A DNA stretch of 45,318 nt. Source: DASTBU01 sp035711845. Its GTDB lineage: Bacteria; Acidobacteriota; Vicinamibacteria; Vicinamibacterales; 2-12-FULL-66-21. The position numbers were made by a program, and so were the translations under genes. The notes under the pieces are model-generated. The model ran no database searches and had not been told where the DNA came from. It worked only from the letters and a program-made list of their open reading frames with translations. This document shows positions 32,973 to 42,093 of the stretch, piece by piece (positions within the stretch are counted from its first letter, which is position 1; every line of letters begins with the position of its first letter). The stretch spans positions 1 to 45,318 of the forward strand of contig DASTBU010000149.1 in assembly GCA_035711845.1 (NCBI GenBank), given 5' to 3'.

Positions 32973-34550
32973 TCAGGTGCTCTGGGACACGATGACATCG
33001 TCCACCGTCAACAGGGCATCCGGCGCGAAGCCGCGGCCGTCGATTCTCGCCCACCCGATGTCGCCGACGGCCCTGTCCGCCTGAGCCCGCAGCACGCGCG
33101 GCGTGGCGTCGGATGCATCCGCACGTCTCGATTCGAGGCGCTGCGCCGCAACGTCGTAGGGCACTTCCAGCCAGATCCCGGTGAACGGCACCCCGGCTTC
33201 GGCGGCCATTCGCTGGACCGCCCGCCGATGGCCGGGCTCGGCGAACACGGCGTCCACGATCGCCGCGTGGCCCGAGCGGACGCAGGCTTCCGCCGCGTGC
33301 AGCGCACGCGCGTACACCCGTGCGCTCACGTCAGGCGCGTAGGCGCTGTCGGGCAGCGTCTGGAGCGGATCCACGCCGAACATCTGCTTGCGAATCACGT
33401 CGGTGCGAACGATCACGGCGCCGGGCGCCGGCACGATCGACGGGGCCAGCAGCGCCGCCAGCGTGGACTTGCCCGATCCGGAGAGTCCCCCGACTGCGAC
33501 GAGCGACGCCTTGTTGGGCCGGAGCAGCCGCTGCGCCAGTTCCAGATACGCGTGCGCCTCCGCCCGCAGCCGGGCCGTCTCCGTCGAATCCTGCTGCACC
33601 GCGGCCGCCGCCGCGTCGACCTTCGCCCTGATCGCGGCGCGGCACGAGAGAAAAAGCGGCAGCAACGTCAGCCCGCGGAAGTCCGGCCGTGTCTCGAAGT
33701 ACGCGTTCAGCGCCGCATTGCCGTGCCGCGGCAGGCCCCGGCACACCAGATCCATGAGGAGAAAGGCGAAGTCGTACATCACGTCGATGCAGGCGAGCTC
33801 GTCGTTGAACTCGATGGCGTCGAACAGCGTCGGCGCGCCGTCGCGCACAAACACGTTGTGCAGGTGCAGGTCGCCGTGGCACTGGCGGACGAGCCCGTGC
33901 ATTCGCCGCGCCTCGAGCAGGACATCCAGGCGTTCGATCGCCGCGAACGACTCGGCGCACAGGGCCGAGCACGCGTCCCGATCCAGCGTCCCGCCGGCAT
34001 CGCCGAGCATCTCGACGCGGTTGCCTTCGACGACGCTGCGCATCGATGCCGTGCCGCCGTGGTCGCGTCTCGGCATGGCGCCCTCGTGGAAGTGCGCCAC
34101 GGCCGCGGCGAGCCGCGTCACCACCTGGACGTCCAGCCGTCCGGCCGCGGCCAGCCGGTCGAGCAGCTGCGAGTCGTCGAACCTGGCCATCTCGACGAGC
34201 CATTCGATCGGCTCGCCATGACCCCCAAGCGTGAGCCGGCCATCTGGCCCCCGCGCGACCGCCACCACAGCGCGATAAAGATCCGGTGCGGTGCGCCGGT
34301 TGAGGCGCACCTCCCGTTCGCACGCGGCACGCCTCAGCTCGAGCGAGGCGTAGTCGACATACGGGAAGGTCACCGCTCTCTTGAGTTTGTAGGCCCGTCG
34401 TCGGACAAGAAACACGATGCTGATGTGGGTGTCGATCCGTTCGACCGGACCGGCGTTGCCATACGCCTCCGGGCGGGACAGGAACTCGATCGCGTCACGC
34501 TGAGTCTCGAGGTTCACAAAGCTCGTCTCCGGCCGCCGGTAATCCGGCAC
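32973..34550 (-). CDS. Fusion of aminoglycoside-phosphotransferase-like and P-loop kinase domains
   Basis: 525 residues from GTG 34550, which has GGAGGAG ten bases upstream; a TTG at 34628 would add 26. N-terminal half: phosphotransferase-like fold with THISIVFLVRRRAYKLKRAV, the catalytic loop CHGDLHLHNVFV (224-235) and TLFDAIEFND (241-250). C-terminal half: AAA_33-type P-loop GGLSGSGKSTLAALLAP (354-370) with VIVRTDVIRKQMFG following. The architecture matches M. tuberculosis Rv2004c, a DosR-regulon protein. The phosphorylated substrate is unknown; antibiotic resistance is not implied. It is probably cytoplasmic. Confidence 0.85.
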   Translation of the reverse strand: MPDYRRPETSFVNLETQRDAIEFLSRPEAYGNAGPVERIDTHISIVFLVRRRAYKLKRAVTFPYVDYASLELRRAACEREVRLNRRTAPDLYRAVVAVARGPDGRLTLGGHGEPIEWLVEMARFDDSQLLDRLAAAGRLDVQVVTRLAAAVAHFHEGAMPRRDHGGTASMRSVVEGNRVEMLGDAGGTLDRDACSALCAESFAAIERLDVLLEARRMHGLVRQCHGDLHLHNVFVRDGAPTLFDAIEFNDELACIDVMYDFAFLLMDLVCRGLPRHGNAALNAYFETRPDFRGLTLLPLFLSCRAAIRAKVDAAAAAVQQDSTETARLRAEAHAYLELAQRLLRPNKASLVAVGGLSGSGKSTLAALLAPSIVPAPGAVIVRTDVIRKQMFGVDPLQTLPDSAYAPDVSARVYARALHAAEACVRSGHAAIVDAVFAEPGHRRAVQRMAAEAGVPFTGIWLEVPYDVAAQRLESRRADASDATPRVLRAQADRAVGDIGWARIDGRGFAPDALLTVDDVIVSQST

Positions 34551-34783
34551 CCCATAGGACTCCTCCGATTTCGTCGGGCTTTCAGGCCCACATCCGGGTC
34601 CGAAAATCGGCTGTAATCCATGCTGCAATTCCGCTTCCGCCGCAGGGCTCGTTGCTGCCGGCAGAGATCCGGCGGCCCCGACGTTGCACTGTGTCCGCCA
34701 AAGCCAGCCGGATCTGCCGGCTCCCCGCCAGTCCTTCTGGATGGGAGTCCAGTGGCAGTCTTCGTCACGTTCGAGGTGCGGTC

Positions 34784-35635
34784 ATGCATGTCCGTCTCGC
34801 AGCTCTTACCGTTGCAGCCGTCAGCCTGTGCGCGGCTGCCCAGGCGGCTGCCCAGGATCCGGCGGCCTTCTACGAAGAGAACTGCGCGCCGTGCCACTCG
34901 ATTGGCGCTGGCCGTCAGGCCGGGCCCGATCTGAAGGGCGTGACCTCCCGGCGGGATCGGGACTGGCTAATCCGCTTCCTGCTCGATCCCGCGTCATTCG
35001 AGTCCGATCCCGAGGTCATGCGGATGATCTCGGAAGCCGATGGCCTGTTGATGCCGCCCACCGACGGGATGACGCGGGCCCTGGCCGAGGCGCTCCTGAA
35101 AGTGATCGAGCAGCGCTCCGCTGAAGCCGGCGCACCCACTGCGTCGCCGGCTGGCGAAGCGGCGCCATCACCTGATGACGCGCCGTTCACGCCGGCAGAC
35201 GTCGAGCGTGGCCGGGCGTTGTTCACGGGCGCGTCGCGCCTCTCGGCTTCGGGTCCGGCGTGCGTCTCGTGCCACGACGCGGCGCTGCCCGCGACGGGCG
35301 GCGGCCGGCTCGGCCCGAACCTGGCCACGGCGCACCAACGCCTCGGCGGCCGCACGGGCCTGACGGCCTGGCTGGGGGCCACCCCCACCCCGCTCATGCG
35401 GGCACTGTACCGTCCGGCGCCGCTCACCACCGAGGAGGCGCGCGCGCTGACCGCGTTCCTGGAGGGGCCGGGTGACGGCGGGTCCCGGCTTCCGCCAGCC
35501 AGGCTCATCGCCGCGCTCGGACTCGGCGGTTGTCTCCTCGTGTTCGTCGGGGCTGCGCTGATCTGGCGTGGCCGATTCAGTGCGGTGCGGCGTCCGCTCG
35601 TCGCGCGCGCGAGCCGTGAACTCATGAACCCCTGA
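34784..35635 (+). CDS. narC: Diheme cytochrome c of the nitrate reductase cluster (NarC-like)
   Basis: 283 residues with a signal peptide (1-24). Two class-I-like heme domains: CAPCH (34-38) and CVSCH (160-164), each followed by the PDL/PNL and Met-containing region (LLMPPTDG in the first). A C-terminal span (about 240-261, LIAALGLGGCLLVFVGAALI) anchors it, so the hemes face the periplasm. Its place ahead of narGHJIK equals narC of Thermus, where NarC passes electrons with NarI. No FNR-type site is visible upstream. Between it and narG lies a word repeat. Confidence 0.82.
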   Translation: MHVRLAALTVAAVSLCAAAQAAAQDPAAFYEENCAPCHSIGAGRQAGPDLKGVTSRRDRDWLIRFLLDPASFESDPEVMRMISEADGLLMPPTDGMTRALAEALLKVIEQRSAEAGAPTASPAGEAAPSPDDAPFTPADVERGRALFTGASRLSASGPACVSCHDAALPATGGGRLGPNLATAHQRLGGRTGLTAWLGATPTPLMRALYRPAPLTTEEARALTAFLEGPGDGGSRLPPARLIAALGLGGCLLVFVGAALIWRGRFSAVRRPLVARASRELMNP

Positions 35636-35697
35636 ACCGTGAACCCCTGAACCCGTGAACCCCGGAACCGATGAACCCTGAACCCTGAACCCCGAAG
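35617..35697 (+). repeat. Word repeat of TGAACCC units
   Basis: About 80 bases of GTGAACCCC/CTGAACCC words overlapping the last codons and stop of narC and ending 16 bases before narG. It fills almost the whole gap between the genes, so narG has no clear separate promoter. Confidence 0.85.
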
Positions 35698-35712
35698 TTC
35701 CTGAGGCCCCCG

Positions 35713-38700
35713 ATGACCCAGCCGATATCGTGGCTCAAAGACGAGACTGCTCCCTCCCGGCGCCGATGGGAGGAGTTCTACCGCAATCGCTGGCAGCACG
35801 ATCGCGTCGTGCGAAGCACGCACGGCGTGAACTGCACCGGGGGCTGCAGCTGGAACATCTACGTGAAGAACGGCATCGTCACATGGGAAATGCAGGCGCT
35901 GGACTATCCGGAGATCGCGGCGGGGCTCCCGCCCTACGAGCCTCGGGGCTGTCAGCGTGGAATTTCCTGTTCGTGGTACCTCTACAGCCCGCTGCGCGTG
36001 AAGTATCCGTACGCACGGGGAGCGCTGCTCGACCTCTGGACTGCGGCTCGGGAATGCCACGCGGATCCGGTGGAGGCCTGGCGGTCGCTGGTCGAGGATC
36101 CCGTGGCCCGCGCCAGATGGCAGCGGGCCCGCGGCAAGGGCGGCTTCCGCCGTGCCGATTGGAACACGATGCTGGAGCTCATCGCGGCCGCAACCATCCA
36201 CACGATCAAGGTGCATGGCCCGGACAGAATCGCGGGCTTCTCGCCGATTCCCGCGATGTCGATGGTGAGCTACGCCGCGGGCGCGCGGTTCCTCCAGCTC
36301 ATCGGCGGCGTGTCGATGTCGTTCTACGACTGGTATTGCGATCTGCCACCTGCGTCGCCGGAGACCTGGGGGGAGCAGACGGATGTCCACGAATCGGCTG
36401 ACTGGTACAACGCGAAGCTGATTGCGGCCGTGGGCTCGAACGTCGCGGTGACCCGTACGCCCGACTGTCATTTCGTCGCCGAAGCACGTCACAACGGGTC
36501 GAGGACGTGGGTGTTCTCGCCGGACTTCTCTCAGATGGCCAGGTTTGGCGATGAGTGGGTCGGGGTGAACGCCGGCCAGGACGGCGCATGGTGGATGGCG
36601 GTCAACCGGATTCTCCTGAAGGAGTTTCACCACGAGCGCAAGGTCCCGCAGTTTCTCGAGTACTGCCGCCGTTATACCGACGCGCCCTTCCTCGTGGAGC
36701 TCACGGCGAGCGCAAATCACGCGCGTCCCGGTCAGATGTTGAGAGCCGGACGAGTGCCTGGGTACGGGGCGATCGAGAACCCCGACTGGACGTTCCTGAT
36801 GTGGGATGCGGCCTCCGGCCGGCCGAAGGCGCCGAACGGGACGCTCGGCTCGCGGTGGGCCAGGCCGCAGGGGAAATGGAACCTGAAGCTCGAGGACGTT
36901 GTCGACGGCTCGCCGATCGACCCGCAGCTGACCGCCATCGATGACGCGGACGAGATCGTGCAGGTGGCGTTCGACGATTTCGGACAAGGTGACGTCGTGC
37001 ACCGCGGCGTTCCGGCACGCCGTCTCACGCTCGCCGACGGGAGCACGACGCTGGTGGCCACGGTCTACGACCTGCTGATGGCGCAGTACGGCGTCGCGCG
37101 CGGGCTCGGCGGCGATTACCCGGCGAGCGACGACGAGATCGCCCCGTACACACCCGCCTGGGCGGAGCAGTACACGGGCGTCAGCCGCGCGACCCTGGAC
37201 CGCTTCGCACGGGAATGGGGAGATACCGCCGAGCGAACCGGTGGGAAATGTCTCATCCTCATCGGCGCGGGCGTGAATCACTGGTATCACTCGAACCTGA
37301 TGTATCGCGCCGCCATCCACGCGTTGATGTTCTGCGGCTGCGTGGGCGTCAACGGCGGCGGGCTCGGGCACTATGTGGGCCAGGAGAAGCTGGCGCCGAT
37401 GGAGTCGTGGGCCTCCATCGCATTCGCACGCGACTGGTCGCCGGTGCCGCGCTTGCAGAACTCACCGAGCTGGCACTACGTGCACAGCGATCAGTGGCGG
37501 TACGAGCGCTCGTTCACTGATTACCACACCGTTCCCGGAGGACAGCCGCCAGGATCGCTCGCCTCCGGGCACACGATGGATGTGCAGGTGCGGGCGGTCC
37601 GAAACGGCTGGCTGCCCTTCTATCCCCAGTTCAACCGGAATCCGCTGGATATCGCCCGCGACGCCGACCTATCGGGGAGCGCGTCGCCGGAAGCCGTCGT
37701 CGATTACGTCGTCAACGAGCTGAAGGCGCGCCGGCTTCGTTTCGCGGTCGAAGATCCGGATGCGCCGGAGAACTGGCCGCGGCTCTGGTTCATCTGGCGC
37801 GGCAATGCGCTTTTGGCCAGCGCGAAGGGACACGAGTACTTCCTGAAGCACTACCTCGGGACCCACAGCAACGCCGTTGCGGAGGACATGGCCGGCGACG
37901 CCGTGCACCAGGTCGAGTGGCGCGAGGAAGCGCCGCGCGGAAAGATGGACCTCGTGGTCGATCTGAATTTCCGGATGGATTCCTCCGCGCTCTATTCGGA
38001 CATCGTGCTGCCGGCGGCGAGCTGGTACGAGAAGGCCGATCTGAACTCGACCGACCTGCACACGTTCATCCATCCCCTGTCGGCTGCCGTCGCCCCGTGC
38101 TGGGAGTCGAAGAGCGATTGGGACATCTTCAAGGCCATCGCCGCGCGATTCTCTGAGCTCGCGGCGGACCATTTCCCCGAGCCGGTTCGCGACGTCGTCG
38201 TGTCGCCGCTGGCGCACGACACACCGGCCGAAATGGCGCAGACCGCGATTCGCGACTGGATTGCCGGCGAGACCGAGCCCGTGCCGGGCCGGACCATGCC
38301 CAGCGTCCGGGTCGTGACCAGGGACTACCCAGGCACGTACCGGCAGTTCATCGCGTTCGGTCCGCTCGCGAGAGCCAACGGACTCGGCGCGCACGGAACG
38401 CAATATGCGATCGACGACGAGTACGACGACGCGCTGCGAACGCTGCCCACGGTGGAGGTCGACGGGCAGTTGCGCCCGTCGCTCCAGCAGGCGGAGCACG
38501 TGTGCGACGTCATCCTCCGCTTCGCGAGCGTCACCAACGGCGAGCTGGCGTGCCGGTCGTATCGCAACCTCGAGGCCAAGGTTGGGGTGCCACTGGCGGA
38601 TCTCGCCGAGCGGACGCGCGGTGTGCGCGTCAGCTACGCGGACCTCCAGGCGAACCCGCGCCGGTTCCACAACAGCCCGATGTGGTCCGGGCTCATCGAG

Positions 38701-39348
38701 AACGGCCGGCCCTACTCGCCGTTCACCTACAACGTCGAGCGCCTCGTGCCGTGGCGAACGCTCTCGGGGCGCCAGCATTTCTATCTGGATCACCCCGGCT
38801 ACCTGCAGTTCGGCGAGCATCTGCCGACCTACAAGCCGAAACCGCTGCCGACCGAGCACGCAGACCTGCGGTTCACGACGGCCGAGGGACCGTCGCTGGA
38901 GCTCAACGTGCTCACGCCCCATGGCAAGTGGCACATCCACTCGACCTACGGCGACAACGCCGCCATGACCACGCTGTCCCGCGGCATCGAGCCGCTCTGG
39001 ATGAACGAGGCGGACGCCGCATCCCTCGGCGTGAAGGACAACGACTGGGTCGAGATCTACAACGATCACGGGGTGGCCGTCACCCGCGCCGCGGTGAGCG
39101 CACGGATCCCGCGAGGCCTGTGCTTCCACCCGCATTCTCCCGAGCGAACGATCTCGGTCCCGAAATCGCCGCTCCGCGGGTACCGGCGGGCCGGTGGACA
39201 CAACAGCGTGAACCGCACGCGCCTGAAGCCGAACCTGATGGTCGGCGGCTACGGGCAATTCACGTATCACTTCAACTACTGGGGGCCGGTCGGCTGCAAC
39301 CGCGATACCTCCGTGCTGGTGCGCAAGCTGCCAGACCTGCAGTGGTGA
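35713..39348 (+). CDS. narG: Respiratory nitrate reductase alpha subunit
   Basis: 1211 residues, the usual length. The FS0 cluster ligands H37, C41, C45 and C80 correspond to His50, Cys54, Cys58 and Cys93 of E. coli NarG. The molybdenum region SMSFYDWYCDLPPASP (201-216) is intact, as is GEQTDVHESADWYN. No twin-arginine signal is present at the N-terminus, so the active site should face the cytoplasm. It reduces nitrate to nitrite with bis-MGD molybdenum. Presence of NarJ, NarI and NarK genes favours reductase over nitrite oxidoreductase. Confidence 0.96.
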   Translation: MTQPISWLKDETAPSRRRWEEFYRNRWQHDRVVRSTHGVNCTGGCSWNIYVKNGIVTWEMQALDYPEIAAGLPPYEPRGCQRGISCSWYLYSPLRVKYPYARGALLDLWTAARECHADPVEAWRSLVEDPVARARWQRARGKGGFRRADWNTMLELIAAATIHTIKVHGPDRIAGFSPIPAMSMVSYAAGARFLQLIGGVSMSFYDWYCDLPPASPETWGEQTDVHESADWYNAKLIAAVGSNVAVTRTPDCHFVAEARHNGSRTWVFSPDFSQMARFGDEWVGVNAGQDGAWWMAVNRILLKEFHHERKVPQFLEYCRRYTDAPFLVELTASANHARPGQMLRAGRVPGYGAIENPDWTFLMWDAASGRPKAPNGTLGSRWARPQGKWNLKLEDVVDGSPIDPQLTAIDDADEIVQVAFDDFGQGDVVHRGVPARRLTLADGSTTLVATVYDLLMAQYGVARGLGGDYPASDDEIAPYTPAWAEQYTGVSRATLDRFAREWGDTAERTGGKCLILIGAGVNHWYHSNLMYRAAIHALMFCGCVGVNGGGLGHYVGQEKLAPMESWASIAFARDWSPVPRLQNSPSWHYVHSDQWRYERSFTDYHTVPGGQPPGSLASGHTMDVQVRAVRNGWLPFYPQFNRNPLDIARDADLSGSASPEAVVDYVVNELKARRLRFAVEDPDAPENWPRLWFIWRGNALLASAKGHEYFLKHYLGTHSNAVAEDMAGDAVHQVEWREEAPRGKMDLVVDLNFRMDSSALYSDIVLPAASWYEKADLNSTDLHTFIHPLSAAVAPCWESKSDWDIFKAIAARFSELAADHFPEPVRDVVVSPLAHDTPAEMAQTAIRDWIAGETEPVPGRTMPSVRVVTRDYPGTYRQFIAFGPLARANGLGAHGTQYAIDDEYDDALRTLPTVEVDGQLRPSLQQAEHVCDVILRFASVTNGELACRSYRNLEAKVGVPLADLAERTRGVRVSYADLQANPRRFHNSPMWSGLIENGRPYSPFTYNVERLVPWRTLSGRQHFYLDHPGYLQFGEHLPTYKPKPLPTEHADLRFTTAEGPSLELNVLTPHGKWHIHSTYGDNAAMTTLSRGIEPLWMNEADAASLGVKDNDWVEIYNDHGVAVTRAAVSARIPRGLCFHPHSPERTISVPKSPLRGYRRAGGHNSVNRTRLKPNLMVGGYGQFTYHFNYWGPVGCNRDTSVLVRKLPDLQW

Positions 39349-39360
39349 GGCGAGGTCATC

Positions 39361-40857
39361 ATGGATGTCCGCGCGCAGATCGCGAGCGTATTCCACCTGG
39401 ACAAGTGCCTCGGCTGCCACACCTGCAGCGTGGCCTGCAAGAACGTCTGGACCGACCGGCCGGGCGCCGAGTACATGTGGTGGAACAACGTGGAGACGAA
39501 GCCCGGTACGGGCTTTCCCACACGTTGGGAGGACCAGCAGGCGTACTCCGGAGGGTGGCACACGGATGACGGCCGCCTGCGGCTGAAATCGACAGGCAAC
39601 CGGAAGATCGTCGCGAACATCTTCCACGAGCCGCACATGCCCACCATCGACGACTACTACGAGCCGTGGACGTACGACTACGAGAACCTCTTCGATGCCG
39701 CGGAAGGCGACGACCAGCCGACCGCCCGCCCGATCTCGCTCTTGACCCGTCGTCCCATGGATCCCTCGGCCGGGCCGAACTGGGACGACGACCTCGGCGG
39801 GTCGCCAATCTACGCGCAAAACGATCCCAACCTCGCCGCGCTGACGTCCGAGGAGCGGCGGCAGCTGTTTGCGATCGAGCGGCTGATCATGTTCTACCTG
39901 CCGCGGATCTGCAATCACTGTCTGAACCCCGCGTGCGTCGCGGCCTGTCCGTCGGGCGCGTTCTACAAACGCGGCGAGGACGGGATCGTCCTCATCGATC
40001 AGAATCGCTGTCGGGCGTGGCGGGCCTGCGTTGCGGCGTGCCCGTATAAGAAGACCTTCTACAACTGGGCCGCGGGGAAGTCCGAGAAGTGCATCCTGTG
40101 CTTCCCGCGGGTGGAGTCGGGACAGGCGCCCGCGTGCTTTCACTCGTGCGTCGGCCGGATCCGCTATTCCGGCGTGCTGCTGTACGACGCCGATCGGATC
40201 CATGAAGTGGCGTCCGCGCCCGTCGGCGATCTGGTGGGTGCGCTGCGATCGCTCATCCTCGATCCCTTCGATCGCCAGGTCGTCGAGCACGGCCGCCGCA
40301 GCGGGTTGCCCGAGGCCGTGCTCGAGTGCGCCCGGAGGTCGCCCGTGTTCCGTTTCGTCCAGGAGTGGCGGCTTGCGCTGCCGCTTCACCCGGAGTTCCG
40401 GACGCTGCCCACCCTCTTCTACGTGCCGCCGCTCTCGCCGGTGTTGGCGGCCGTGCGCGACGGCGTCGCGGAGAACGCCACACCCGGGTTCTTCGACGGC
40501 CTGGATGCGGGACGGCTGCCCATCCGGTTCATGGCGTCGCTCTTCTCGGCCGGCGCGGAAGAGCCCGTGCGCTACGCCCTGCGGAAGCAGCAGGCGGTTC
40601 GAGCACACCGCCGCGACGCGACCGTCGGCGATTTCGGCGAGGCGGAGGTCTCCAGGATTCTCCAGGAGGCGGATTGCACGAGCGCCGAGGCAGAGGAGAT
40701 CTACCGGCTCACCTCGCTGTGCCGGACGAGCGACCGATTCGTGCTCCCGCCGTCGCGGCGCGAGACGGCCATTGAAACGCTCGAAACGCCGATCGAACAC
40801 AAGCAGACGGCCGGATTCGGCTTCCTCGTCAGGCCTGGCCGAACACGGCGGGGGTGA
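39361..40857 (+). CDS. narH: Respiratory nitrate reductase beta subunit
   Basis: 498 residues. Four cysteine groups: C16/C19/C22/C26 (CLGCHTCSVACKN); CNHCLNPACVAACPSG; CRAWRACVAACPYKK, with Trp replacing one Cys as in the 3Fe-4S cluster of E. coli NarH; and CILCFPRVESGQAPACFHSC. It moves electrons from the NarI hemes to NarG. The gene is 12 bases behind narG and four bases before narJ. Confidence 0.96.
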   Translation: MDVRAQIASVFHLDKCLGCHTCSVACKNVWTDRPGAEYMWWNNVETKPGTGFPTRWEDQQAYSGGWHTDDGRLRLKSTGNRKIVANIFHEPHMPTIDDYYEPWTYDYENLFDAAEGDDQPTARPISLLTRRPMDPSAGPNWDDDLGGSPIYAQNDPNLAALTSEERRQLFAIERLIMFYLPRICNHCLNPACVAACPSGAFYKRGEDGIVLIDQNRCRAWRACVAACPYKKTFYNWAAGKSEKCILCFPRVESGQAPACFHSCVGRIRYSGVLLYDADRIHEVASAPVGDLVGALRSLILDPFDRQVVEHGRRSGLPEAVLECARRSPVFRFVQEWRLALPLHPEFRTLPTLFYVPPLSPVLAAVRDGVAENATPGFFDGLDAGRLPIRFMASLFSAGAEEPVRYALRKQQAVRAHRRDATVGDFGEAEVSRILQEADCTSAEAEEIYRLTSLCRTSDRFVLPPSRRETAIETLETPIEHKQTAGFGFLVRPGRTRRG

Positions 40858-40861
40858 CACG

Positions 40862-41389
40862 ATGGTTGACAGATCCATGTGGGACGCGCTGGCCGCGCTG
40901 ATCGCGTACCCGAGAACGATCCCGACCGATCGCCTGGCCGGCTGCATCGACGCCCGCGGCGTGGACCCTGACGTCGCAGGCGCGCTGGACCGATTCCGAG
41001 CCGGCATTGCCGACATGTCGCTGACGATGCTGCAGGAGTGCTACACCGAAGCCTTCGACTTCGGGCCCGACTGCACGCTCGACGTCGGATGGCACCTCTT
41101 CGGAGAGTCGCGCGAGCGCGGCATGTTCCTGGCCTCGCTCGTCGACGACCTGGCGAGCGCGGGGGTCGAACGCTCGACGGAGCTTCCGGATCATCTGACA
41201 CACGTGCTGATGCTGATCGGACGCGCCGACACGGGACGGGCCGCCGCGCTCGCTACGCTCGTCGAGCAAGCGGTGGAGAAGATCCAGCGGGCCCTCCACG
41301 ATCGCCGGAGCGAGTATGCCCCGCTGCTGGAGGGGATTCACACGGCGCTCGGAACCGTCGCCGAACGCGGAGCACCGGTGAGGAGGTGA
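40862..41389 (+). CDS. narJ: Nitrate reductase assembly chaperone
   Basis: 175 residues from ATG 40862, shorter than E. coli NarJ (236). TorD/NarJ-type helical protein; YTEAFDFGPDCTLDVGWHLF and ESRERGMFLASLVDDL are the recognisable family blocks. NarJ binds apo-NarG and aids molybdenum cofactor insertion before membrane attachment. The gene is packed between narH and narI with gaps of four and five bases. It lacks the long C-terminal tail of enterobacterial NarJ. Confidence 0.88.
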   Translation: MVDRSMWDALAALIAYPRTIPTDRLAGCIDARGVDPDVAGALDRFRAGIADMSLTMLQECYTEAFDFGPDCTLDVGWHLFGESRERGMFLASLVDDLASAGVERSTELPDHLTHVLMLIGRADTGRAAALATLVEQAVEKIQRALHDRRSEYAPLLEGIHTALGTVAERGAPVRR

Positions 41390-41394
41390 CTGCC

Positions 41395-42093
41395 ATGCGC
41401 GCTCTGGATGTCCTGCTGTTCGTCGTGCTGCCGTACGCCGCGATCGTCCTCGCCGTCGTCGCGACCTTCGAGCGCTATCGCCGCCACGGGTATTCGTGCA
41501 CGAGCCATTCGACACAGTTTCTCGAGAACCGGCGGCACTTCTGGGCGCTCGTCCCGTTCCACGTGGGCATCCTGGCCGTGCTGGCCGGGCATGTGATCGG
41601 CTTCCTGATCCCGAGAGGCGTGCTCGCGTGGAATGCGATACCGCTTCGCCTGGTCGTCCTCGAGGCCGCGGCGTTGACGGCGGGCCTGCTCGCGTTGATC
41701 GGGTTGACCCTCGCGGGCGTTCGCCGATTCAGGACGCCGCCGATCAGGTGGTCCACCAGCCTCTTCGACTGGATCGTGTTCGCGCTGCTGCTCGCCCAAA
41801 TCGCCGCCGGCGTCCTGCTGTCGCTTCAGTACACGTGGGGATCGTCGTGGTACGCGGCCCTGGCGGCGCCCTATCTCTGGTCGATCGTCCGGCTGCAGCC
41901 CGACGCAAGCCTGATCGCGACACTGCCGGTCCTGGTTCAATCTCACATCGTCGGCGCGTGGCTGCTGCTGGCGCTGTTTCCGTTCAGCAGGCTGGTGCAC
42001 GTCCTCGTGGTGCCGAACCCGTATTTGTGGCGGGCACCGCAGGTCGTTCGCTGGCACACGCGTACGCCCTTGTCGGAGGCGAGACACTCATGA
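41395..42093 (+). CDS. narI: Nitrate reductase gamma subunit (cytochrome b)
   Basis: 232 residues, five membrane spans. The heme b ligands H56 and H66 (PFHVGILAVLAGHVIGF) fall at exactly the E. coli numbers; H184 and H202 (VQSHIVGAW, RLVHVLVVP) are the second pair. It oxidises quinol and hands electrons to NarH; with NarC encoded upstream it may also exchange electrons with the cytochrome. ATG 41395 follows GAGGAGG. It overlaps narK by four bases. Confidence 0.94.
   Translation: MRALDVLLFVVLPYAAIVLAVVATFERYRRHGYSCTSHSTQFLENRRHFWALVPFHVGILAVLAGHVIGFLIPRGVLAWNAIPLRLVVLEAAALTAGLLALIGLTLAGVRRFRTPPIRWSTSLFDWIVFALLLAQIAAGVLLSLQYTWGSSWYAALAAPYLWSIVRLQPDASLIATLPVLVQSHIVGAWLLLALFPFSRLVHVLVVPNPYLWRAPQVVRWHTRTPLSEARHS

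Noticed and set aside
37669..41016. Very long open frame (about 1115 codons) on the minus strand opposite narG and narH
   Set aside because: Arg/Val/Gly-rich translation without any known domain, exactly antisense to well-conserved genes; a GC-composition artefact. The same holds for the long antisense frames opposite narC/narG, the APH fusion gene and the prs gene.
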